The notes under the pieces were generated by a model that worked only from the letters and a program-made list of their open reading frames with translations, did no database searches and was not told where the DNA came from. Positions 38,113 to 45,512 of a stretch of 64,000 bases of DNA are shown piece after piece; the first letter of the stretch is position 1, and each line of letters begins with the position of its first letter. Source of the DNA: Coralloluteibacterium thermophilum. Lineage in GTDB: Bacteria > Pseudomonadota > Gammaproteobacteria > Xanthomonadales > Xanthomonadaceae. The stretch covers positions 248,001 to 312,000 of the forward strand of contig NZ_JBHSGG010000002.1 in the NCBI RefSeq assembly GCF_042654365.1, written 5' to 3'. The position numbers and the translations under genes were made by a program.

Positions 38113-39174
38113 AAGCACAAGGCAAAAGCGCGCCCTCCCCAGCCCTCCCCCGCTTGTACAGCCCGGACACAAGGTGGACACCTGTTCGGCGAGATGGTGG
38201 ACAGGTCATGCGAGGGCTCGCCCCGCGTCCACCTGGCCGGTCGTCAGGTCGATCCTGGCGACCCGGCAGGTACTCCAGTAGACCTCGTACCGCCCGTCCT
38301 CGGTGGTCGGGCGGAGTGCGACCCGCTCGCCCACGCAAGCCCGCCCCTTCCCCCGCCTGCGGGGGAAGGTTGGGATGGGGGTGAGCGCGCGCAGCGCGGG
38401 CCTCCACGGCGCTGGAGACCGCAGCAGAGCAAAAGCGCCCCCTCCCCAGCCCTCCCCCTCTCCGCGGGGGAGGGGCATGTGGCGGCGGAACGATTGGGAG
38501 AAGTGAAGTCGGAAGCGAGGCGCAGCAGTACACCCTTTTCACTCCTGATGCCTCACTCCTCGCAACCAGCGCCCCTCCCCCGCTTCGCAAGAGAGGGAGT
38601 CCGAACGCCGCGCGGGAGGTGCGTCGCACTATGGAGGCGACGGCGCGGTGGACAGGAAGGGCTCCACGGCAGATGCCGCACCACACGCCCATGCAAGCCA
38701 GCCCCTTCCCCCGCCTGCGGGGGAAGGCTGGGATGGGGGTGAGCGCGCAGCGCGGACCCGCAGCGCTGTAGACCGCAGCAGAGCAAAAGCGCCCCCTCCC
38801 CAGCCCTCCCCCGCTCCGCGGGGGAGGGGGCATGTGGCGGCGGAACGATTGGGAGAAGTGAAGTCGGAAGCGAGGCGCAGCAGTGCACCCTTTTCACTCC
38901 TGATGCCTCACTCCTCGCAACCAGCGCCCCCTCCCCCGCTTCGCAGGGGAGGGAGTCGAGCGCTGCGCGGGAGGCCGGCCGCTGGGCAGGGGAGCGCGAG
39001 ACGCCGCCGACCGAGCGGAGAAGCCACCACCGCAACACAGATCCCCATCCGGACGCCGCCGTACGGCAGCGTCCGCAGGGGGCGCTGGGATAAACTCGGG
39101 TGTCCGGCCGTCCGGCCGACTCCCCCGCTTCTAGAACAGGTCCGCGACAGGGGTCGCGGGACCGGAGGACACGA
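38113..39174. repeat. repeat array upstream of aceE
   Basis: About 1.06 kb without a gene. A composite of about 360 bp is present twice: GCCCCTTCCCCCGCCTGCGG near 38340 and 38700, AGCAAAAGCGCCCCCTCCCC near 38428 and 38782, and GAACGATTGGGAGAAGTGAA near 38488 and 38845. The last 150 bp before aceE are non-repetitive and probably contain its promoter; no clear -35/-10 could be picked. A strong GGAGG (39163-39167) precedes the aceE start. Confidence 0.85.
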
Positions 39175-41856
39175 ATGAACTGGCTCAACGACATCCTCGC
39201 CAACGATCCCGATCCGACCGAGACCCAGGAATGGATCGAATCGCTGTCGGCCGTCATCCAGCGCGAGGGCGCGGAGCGCGCGCACCAGTTGCTGGAGGGC
39301 ATGGTCGAGGTGACGCGCCGGGCCGGCGCCTTCCTCCCGTTCCAGCCGACCACCGAGTACGTCAACACCATCCCCGTCACACAGGAGGCCAAGAGCCCCG
39401 GCGACGCGGCGCTGGAGTGGCGCATCCGCTCGATCATCCGCTGGAACGCGCTCGCCATGGTCGTGCGCGCCAACCGCAAGCCGGGCGACCTGGGCGGCCA
39501 CATCGCCTCCTTCGCCTCGGCGGCCACGCTCTATGACGTGGGCTTCAACCACTTCTGGCGCGCGCCGTCCGACGAGCACCCCGGCGACCTGCTCTACATC
39601 CAGGGCCATTCCAGCCCCGGCATCTACGCGCGCTCCTTCCTGGAAGGCCGCATCACCGAGGAGCAGCTCGACCACTTCCGCATGGAAGTCGACGGCAAGG
39701 GCATCAGCTCCTACCCACACCCCTGGCTGATGCCGGACTACTGGCAGACGCCCACCGTCTCCATGGGCCTGGGTCCGATCTCGGCCATCTACCAGGCGCG
39801 CAACTGGAAGTACCTCGAGGCGCGCGGCCTCATGCCCCGGACCGACCGCAAGGTGTGGTGCTTCCTGGGCGACGGCGAGACCGACGAGCCCGAGAGCCTG
39901 GGCGCCATCTCGGCCGCCGGCCGCGAGGGCCTGGACAACCTGGTCTTCGTCATCAACTGCAACCTGCAGCGCCTGGACGGCCCGGTGCGCGGCAACGGCA
40001 AGATCATCCAGGAGCTGGAAGGCCAGTTCCGCGGCGCCGGCTGGAACGTGCTGAAGGTGATCTGGGGCAGCTACTGGGATCCGCTCCTGGCGCGCGACAC
40101 CAGCGGCCAGCTGCGCAAGCTGATGATGGAGACCGTCGACGGCGAGTACCAGAACTGCAAGGCCTTCGGCGGCGCCTACACGCGCGAGCACTTCTTCGGG
40201 AAGTACCCGGAGACCGCGCAGCTCGTCGCCAACCTGTCCGACGACGACATCTGGCGCCTCAACCGCGGCGGCCACGACCCGCACAAGGTCTACGCCGCCT
40301 ACCACGCCGCCAGCCACCACAAGGGCCAGCCGACGGTCATCCTCGCCAAGACGGTGAAGGGCTACGGCATGGGCAAGGCCGGCGAGGCGCTCAACCCGAC
40401 CCACCAGACCAAGAAGCTCGACGAGGAGGCCGTGCGCGCCTTCCGCGACCGCTTCAACATCCCGGTGGACGTGGACAAGCTTTCCGAGGTGCCCTTCTAC
40501 CACCCGGGCGAGAAGTCCGACGAGGTGCAGTACCTCAAGGAGCGCCGCGCCCAGCTCGGCGGCTACCTGCCGCAGCGCCGCCGCAAGTCGGACGAGAGCC
40601 TCAAGGCGCCGAAGCTGGAGGTGTTCGACCGCCTGCTGAAGGATTCCGGCGAGCGCGAGATCTCCACCACCATGGCCTTCGTGCAGGCGCTCAACATCAT
40701 CCTGCGCGACAAGCAGGTGGGCCCGCGCGTGGTGCCCATCGTGGCCGACGAGGCGCGCACCTTCGGCATGGAGGGCATGTTCCGCCAGCTCGGCATCTAC
40801 GCCACCGCCGGCCAGAAGTACAAGCCGGTGGACCGCGACCAGCTGATGTTCTACCGCGAGGACGCGGCCGGCCAGGTGCTGGAGGAAGGCATCACCGAGG
40901 CAGGTGCGTTCGCCAGCTGGATGGCCTCGGCCACCAGCTACAGCACCAACAACCTGCAGATGCTGCCGTTCTACATCTACTACTCGATGTTCGGCTTCCA
41001 GCGCATCGGCGACTCCGCCTGGCAGGCGGCCGACATGCGCGCCCGCGGCTTCCTGCTCGGCGCCACCGCCGGCCGCACCACGCTCAACGGCGAGGGCCTG
41101 CAGCACGAGGACGGCCACAGCCACCTGCTGGCCGGCGCCATCCCCAACTGCCGCGCCTACGACCCCACCTTCGCGGGCGAGGTGGCCGTGCTGCTCCAGC
41201 ACGGCATGCAGCGCATGCTGGAGGAACAGCAGGACGAGTACTGGTACCTCACCCTGATGAACGAGAACTACGCCCACCCGGCCCTGCCCGAGGGCGCGGC
41301 CGAGGGCGTCATCAAGGGCATGTACCTGTTCAAGGACGCCGGCAAGCCGAAGAAGAACGAACTGCGCGTGCAGCTGCTCGGCTCCGGCACCATCCTGCGC
41401 GAGGCCATCGCCGCGGCCGAGCTGCTGGACAAGGACTTCGGCGTGACCGCCGACATCTGGAGCTGCCCGAGCTTCACCGAGCTGCGCCGCGACGGCTTCG
41501 ACGTGGAGCGCTGGAACCGCTTCCATCCCGAGGCCGAGCCGAAGAAGGCCTACGTCACCCAACTGCTGGAAGGCCGCCAGGGCCCGGCCATTGCCGCCAC
41601 CGACTACGTGCGCGCCTACGCCGACCAGATCCGCGCCTTCGTGCCGATGAAGTACACCGTGCTCGGCACCGACGGCTTCGGCCGCTCGGACACCCGCGCC
41701 AACCTGCGCCGGTTCTTCGAGGTCGACCGCTACTACATCGCCCATGCCGCCATCGCCGCACTCGCGGCCGAGGGCAAGATGAACGGCAAGGACGTGGCGC
41801 GGGCGATCAAGGAGTACCGGATCGATCCGGAGAAGGTGAATCCGGTTGGGGTATAG
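39175..41856 (+). CDS. aceE: pyruvate dehydrogenase E1 component, homodimeric type
   Basis: An 893-residue thiamine-diphosphate enzyme that decarboxylates pyruvate and acetylates the E2 lipoyl group. Clear signatures are GHSSPGIYARSFLEGR, the ThDP motif GDGETDEPESLGAISAAGREGLDNLVFVINCNLQRLDGPVRGN, YGMGKAGE, and the transketolase middle domain with VPIVADEARTFGMEGMFRQLGIY. The length is normal. ATG 39175 follows GGAGG by 7 nt. aceF and lpd do not follow; the gene ends at an intrinsic terminator and an accessory region begins. Confidence 0.97.
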   Translation: MNWLNDILANDPDPTETQEWIESLSAVIQREGAERAHQLLEGMVEVTRRAGAFLPFQPTTEYVNTIPVTQEAKSPGDAALEWRIRSIIRWNALAMVVRANRKPGDLGGHIASFASAATLYDVGFNHFWRAPSDEHPGDLLYIQGHSSPGIYARSFLEGRITEEQLDHFRMEVDGKGISSYPHPWLMPDYWQTPTVSMGLGPISAIYQARNWKYLEARGLMPRTDRKVWCFLGDGETDEPESLGAISAAGREGLDNLVFVINCNLQRLDGPVRGNGKIIQELEGQFRGAGWNVLKVIWGSYWDPLLARDTSGQLRKLMMETVDGEYQNCKAFGGAYTREHFFGKYPETAQLVANLSDDDIWRLNRGGHDPHKVYAAYHAASHHKGQPTVILAKTVKGYGMGKAGEALNPTHQTKKLDEEAVRAFRDRFNIPVDVDKLSEVPFYHPGEKSDEVQYLKERRAQLGGYLPQRRRKSDESLKAPKLEVFDRLLKDSGEREISTTMAFVQALNIILRDKQVGPRVVPIVADEARTFGMEGMFRQLGIYATAGQKYKPVDRDQLMFYREDAAGQVLEEGITEAGAFASWMASATSYSTNNLQMLPFYIYYSMFGFQRIGDSAWQAADMRARGFLLGATAGRTTLNGEGLQHEDGHSHLLAGAIPNCRAYDPTFAGEVAVLLQHGMQRMLEEQQDEYWYLTLMNENYAHPALPEGAAEGVIKGMYLFKDAGKPKKNELRVQLLGSGTILREAIAAAELLDKDFGVTADIWSCPSFTELRRDGFDVERWNRFHPEAEPKKAYVTQLLEGRQGPAIAATDYVRAYADQIRAFVPMKYTVLGTDGFGRSDTRANLRRFFEVDRYYIAHAAIAALAAEGKMNGKDVARAIKEYRIDPEKVNPVGV

Positions 41857-41860
41857 GAAG

Positions 41861-41887
41861 AGCCCCCGGGGCCGGGGGCTTTCTTTC
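41861..41887 (+). terminator. intrinsic terminator of aceE
   Basis: AGCCCCCGGGGCCGGGGGCT (41861-41880) is a perfect GC-rich hairpin, followed by TTTCTTT. It begins 4 bp after the aceE stop. Confidence 0.9.
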
Positions 41888-41897
41888 CAGCCTCCGC

Positions 41898-41925
41898 TTG
41901 GTGGCTGCCGCTGCGGATCTATACT
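41898..41925 (+). promoter_or_regulatory. sigma70-type promoter candidate for the methyltransferase operon
   Basis: TTGGTG (41898-41903) and TATACT (41920-41925) are separated by 16 bp. This would start transcription near 41932, before the first gene of the lower-GC three-gene operon. The AT-rich -10 stands out in otherwise GC-rich DNA. Confidence 0.55.
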
Positions 41926-41937
41926 TCAAGAAGCCCA

Positions 41938-42891
41938 GTGCAAGCACATCAAATGCTCTACAAGACGCCTCACGCAGCATGGAATCGAGTCAGCCAGCCG
42001 GGAGGTCATGCAGCCCTGTTTGTTGGCGATTGTTCAAAGCTTCTGTCCGCCATTCCCGATAGCTCAATTTCGCTCGTCATCACCTCGCCGCCATACTGCA
42101 TGGGGAAAGAGTACGAGCCCTCTAATCGGATCGAGGATTTCGCGGAAGCGCACGAGTTACTGCTTGCAGAAGTTGCTCGGGTGCTGAAGCCAGGCGGGAG
42201 CGCATGCTGGCAAGTGGGATATCACGTCCAGCGGAATCGAGTTACCCCACTAGACTTCCTCGTGTACGACGTCGCTCAAAAATTTGCGCCGGAACTGGTG
42301 CTGCGAAACCGTATCATGTGGCACTTCGGTCACGGGCAACACTGTGACCGCCGATTCAGCGGTCGACACGAAACCATACTTTGGTTCTCGAAGGGCTCCG
42401 AGTACACATTTAACTTAGACGCAGTACGCGTGCCGCAGAAGTACCCGGGGAAGCGTGCTTCTCGAGGTCCACGCCAAGGCGAATACAGCGGTAATCCGCT
42501 TGGAAAGAACCCTTCTGATGTCTGGGACATTCCGAACGTCAAATCAAATCACGTTGAAAAGACGGATCATCCGTGCCAGTTTCCAGTGGCGCTCGCCCGA
42601 AGGCTCGTCGCAGCCCTCAGTTGCGCTGATGACGTCGTCCTAGATCCGTTCTCCGGCTCTGGCTCGGCAGGAGTCGCCGCGCTTCTGGAGGGGCGTAGAT
42701 TTCTCGGCGCTGAGCTTTTGCCCGACTATGCAGCCATCGCTCGTGCGCGATTGTCGGACACCGTTGCGGGACGAGCGCGATTTCGTCCAGATGTCGAGGT
42801 CGAGCCGCCCCGACAGAACAGCGCCGTGGCTAGAAGACCAGAGCATTTTTGGCAGAATCAATCAGTCGAGATTGCGAAGCAAGGAGCATAG
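41938..42891 (+). CDS. beta-class DNA (N4-cytosine/N6-adenine) methyltransferase
   Basis: 317 residues from GTG 41938; ATG 41953 (MLYKTPHAAW) is the alternative start. The catalytic motif TSPPY is at residues 49-53 and precedes the SAM-binding motif DPFSGSGSAG at 236-245. This motif order (IV before I) is that of beta-class amino-methyltransferases. HPCQFP just before the SAM motif and LLEGRRFLGAELLPDYAAIA after it also fit. It is the first gene of a tight operon with a GHKL ATPase and an unknown Rossmann-like protein. GC content is visibly lower than in flanking genes, pointing to transfer. No cognate restriction endonuclease is recognisable nearby. It probably modifies DNA as the self-marking part of a defence system. 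Confidence 0.9.
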   Translation: MQAHQMLYKTPHAAWNRVSQPGGHAALFVGDCSKLLSAIPDSSISLVITSPPYCMGKEYEPSNRIEDFAEAHELLLAEVARVLKPGGSACWQVGYHVQRNRVTPLDFLVYDVAQKFAPELVLRNRIMWHFGHGQHCDRRFSGRHETILWFSKGSEYTFNLDAVRVPQKYPGKRASRGPRQGEYSGNPLGKNPSDVWDIPNVKSNHVEKTDHPCQFPVALARRLVAALSCADDVVLDPFSGSGSAGVAALLEGRRFLGAELLPDYAAIARARLSDTVAGRARFRPDVEVEPPRQNSAVARRPEHFWQNQSVEIAKQGA

Positions 42892-42893
42892 TC

Positions 42894-44231
42894 GTGCCGA
42901 CGATTCAAGCAGATGCCAGTCCCGAGAAAAGGCTTTTCATATCGCTACTGACGCGGGACATTCCGCTGATCGCGGCATTTCTCGATCTAATCGACAATTC
43001 GATCAATGCAACCGTCGAGCCGCATTCCTCACGCCTGCGGTCCGCGGACCAATATCTTGAACTTTTTGGCGACTCAACGATAACCCCTCAAGTCGATATC
43101 AATATTTCTTTGTCCCCAGACAAAGTTGAGATTACCGATACCGCGGGCGGAATTTGCGCGAAGACTGCAAAAGAGCACGTGTTTAAGTTCGGCCGAGGAA
43201 ATGAGCCGTCGAGCGGCACCGATCGCCTTTCCGTGTACGGAATCGGCCTCAAACGAGCCCTGTTCAAGCTTGGCAATAAGATCGTGATGCGATCTGATCA
43301 CGTTGAAGGCGGCTTCGAGCTGAAGTTGGATGTTGCGAAATGGGCAAAGACCTCCGAGGAGCGGTGGACCTTCAACATCACGCCGAGAAAGCCAGTCCCG
43401 CCTGAGAAAACCGGTACCAGCATTGTTGTGACGGAGTTGTACGACGAGGTTACGAGGAGGCTCGAGGACGGAGTTTTCGAGTCCCAGTTGCGGGAGAGCA
43501 TTGCGAAGACATATGCATACTATCTCGCAAAATTTGTCCGCATCAACGTTGGGAAGACAAGCATAGAGGGCATTAATCTTGAGCTTAGCGGCAACCATGC
43601 CTCTGAAAGCTTCGATTTCGACGGCGTCTCTTGCGCAATTACGGCAGGGATAGGCGTACCACAGGCAGGCGCGTTTCGAGACAAGTCAGCCGGATGGTTT
43701 GTTTTCTGCAATGGACGCGCAGTAGTGTCGGCAGACAAGTCACCCCTAACAGGCTGGGGCGGCAACGGTCTACCAATATTTCAACCCAAACACCGACCGT
43801 TCCTCGGGACTGTGTTCTTCGTATCCGACGACCCCGAGCGACTCCCTTGGACCACCACGAAGTCAGCGATCAACGAAGACAGTTCCGTCTGGCAGGCAAC
43901 AAAAAGGCAGATGGCTGTATTGGGGCGAGTAGTCATCTCGTTCTTGGATGGCCGCTACACTGATGAAGGGACGGAAATACCAAGCAGAGATCTACAGGAG
44001 GCAATGGGCCCTTCAAAGGTCACTCCGCTTTCGGTAGCGGCGGGAAAGCAAAAGAAGAGTTTCAAGGCGCCAGAAAAGGTGTCGCAGCCCTCGGTGCGCA
44101 TTCAGTACGACGCGCTAGTAGAGGACATTCGGAAGATCGCGAAGCATCTCAAGCGGCCAGGCATGTCCGGATCCGACGTGGGGCGACACACCTTCCACTA
44201 CTTCCTGCGGAACGAAGTGGAGAGTGGCTAA
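42894..44231 (+). CDS. MORC/MutL-like GHKL ATPase
   Basis: 445 residues from GTG 42894, which has AAGGAG 7 nt upstream; upstream ATG 42849 would lie inside the methyltransferase gene. GHKL motifs: N-box FLDLIDNSINAT (Asp31, Asn35), DTAGGI (82-87) and YGIGLKRALFKLG (115-127). Further on it has TGTSIVVTELYDE and PFLGTVFFVSDDPERLPWTTTKSAINEDS. This combination matches prokaryotic MORC-like ATPases, known to be encoded near restriction-modification genes. The C-terminal part (about 360-445) is charged and unrecognised. It would be a cytoplasmic ATP-dependent DNA-clamp-like protein. The stop overlaps the next start by one base (TAATG). Confidence 0.88.
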   Translation: MPTIQADASPEKRLFISLLTRDIPLIAAFLDLIDNSINATVEPHSSRLRSADQYLELFGDSTITPQVDINISLSPDKVEITDTAGGICAKTAKEHVFKFGRGNEPSSGTDRLSVYGIGLKRALFKLGNKIVMRSDHVEGGFELKLDVAKWAKTSEERWTFNITPRKPVPPEKTGTSIVVTELYDEVTRRLEDGVFESQLRESIAKTYAYYLAKFVRINVGKTSIEGINLELSGNHASESFDFDGVSCAITAGIGVPQAGAFRDKSAGWFVFCNGRAVVSADKSPLTGWGGNGLPIFQPKHRPFLGTVFFVSDDPERLPWTTTKSAINEDSSVWQATKRQMAVLGRVVISFLDGRYTDEGTEIPSRDLQEAMGPSKVTPLSVAAGKQKKSFKAPEKVSQPSVRIQYDALVEDIRKIAKHLKRPGMSGSDVGRHTFHYFLRNEVESG

Positions 44232-45193
44232 TGCCTCGCCCGGGTCGCTCAACCGCAAAATTCATTGCCTACGATCTGCGCCCAGCGAAACAGTCCGAGC
44301 GTGGACTGCTAGTCGATATGCTTCGGATTGGCGGCGACGTCGGCCTTTCGCTGCGCAACTACCGGTACGTAGGCATGGGCGCAAATCGGTTCTACGATTT
44401 CCTGCTGATTCACAAGTATCTCGGCCTGAGAAACATGGTGAGTCTTGAGTATGACGAAGACATGTATGAGCGCGCTCGCTACAACGCGCCTTATAGCTTC
44501 ATAGACGTAAGAAATATGACAGTCGCTGACTTTCTGGCGTCAGATTCGTCTCGTGAGCCTGAGATTCTTTGGCTCGATTACGACGGCGGGATAGGTCCGG
44601 ATATCGTCGCTGATATAAATGCGATCGGGAGCAGGCTCAAAGTTGGGGACTACTGCTTCATGACTGTATCTGGAGGTCCGCCTCGCGTGATGGATCAACT
44701 GTCAGACGCGGACCGTTTAGCAACGCTCCAAGACACGATGGGTGACGTATCTGGCAACGTTACGCTCGAAGATGTTGAACGATCGAACTTCCCCGACGCA
44801 GTACACAAAATCCTGAGCGCCTCATTCAAGAACGCGTTCGCTATGCGGACAGATGGTCGCTTTCGACCACTGCTTCAGGTCGAGTATTCTGACTCGATGC
44901 CAATGGTCACTGTAGGTGGTGCGCTGTTAGCCGACGGGACGTGGCACTCGTATCGCCAGAAGATGGCTCAGGCGCTTCCGTTTCTGCCGGCCGAGTGGTC
45001 GACCCTCTATACGATCCGCTCTTTTTATCTAACAGAGAAAGAGAGGGCTCTGTTCGATTTAGTAGCAACTAGTAGCAGGTCGAGGTCGCGGGAGAAGAAC
45101 CTACTGAAGAAGATGGGTTTCAAGGACAAGGAGTTTGCGGCGTACGCAGAGCTGATCCGTTATTTGCCACGCTATGTCGAGACGGCAGTCTAA
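44231..45193 (+). CDS. unrecognised protein, Rossmann/methyltransferase-like fold, third gene of the MORC operon
   Basis: A 320-residue protein of no family I can name. Its first 120 residues read like a class I SAM-binding fold: YVGMG at 46-50, the acidic end of strand 2 in SLEYDEDMYERARYNAP (Glu73) and ILWLDYDGGIG (Asp116, Asp118). The second half has no obvious motif except a basic segment SRSRSREKNLLKKMGFKDKEF near the end. Start ATG overlaps the ATPase stop, so the three genes are translationally coupled. It could be a methyltransferase, a nucleic-acid-sensing subunit or the effector. GC content is low as in its two partners. Confidence 0.7.
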   Translation: MPRPGRSTAKFIAYDLRPAKQSERGLLVDMLRIGGDVGLSLRNYRYVGMGANRFYDFLLIHKYLGLRNMVSLEYDEDMYERARYNAPYSFIDVRNMTVADFLASDSSREPEILWLDYDGGIGPDIVADINAIGSRLKVGDYCFMTVSGGPPRVMDQLSDADRLATLQDTMGDVSGNVTLEDVERSNFPDAVHKILSASFKNAFAMRTDGRFRPLLQVEYSDSMPMVTVGGALLADGTWHSYRQKMAQALPFLPAEWSTLYTIRSFYLTEKERALFDLVATSSRSRSREKNLLKKMGFKDKEFAAYAELIRYLPRYVETAV

Positions 45194-45512
45194 GAGCAGC
45201 GCAGCTAGTGGTGGCAGGTTCACCTCCTAACTCCGGCTGATTCCACGGGAAGAACAGGGTCAGAGACACCTCTCCCGGGGCGGAAACCGGAAGCGGCGGG
45301 CCAGGTTTATTACTTGCTGGCGGTTCTTCGGCAGTCACCGTCGCTCACCGCAGCTGGGAAAAACGGGGTCAGAGACACTTCTTTCGCAGCATCAACGGAG
45401 CCAGGACAGTTGCGCGCGGCGCTCAGCTCGGCAGCCTCTGAAAGCGGTCGTGAAGGCGCGTCTGGCTCGCTTACCCTGGGGAGCTTGAGAGGCAACAGGG
45501 GACGCATCAACC
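45194..45512. repeat. intergenic region with a pair of GGGTCAGAGACAC repeats
   Basis: A 319-bp gap. GGGTCAGAGACAC occurs at 45257-45269 (after AGAACA) and at 45366-45378 (after AAAACG), each followed by CTCT/TTCT. Sequences of this style are REP-type elements in Xanthomonas-like genomes, usually moved by a RAYT transposase. They separate the lower-GC operon from the higher-GC DUF2075 gene. No gene is seen. Confidence 0.7.

Noticed and set aside
45120..45338. Short minus-strand frame over the end of the third MORC-operon gene
   Set aside because: No domain, start context or conservation signal; it overlaps a well-supported gene.
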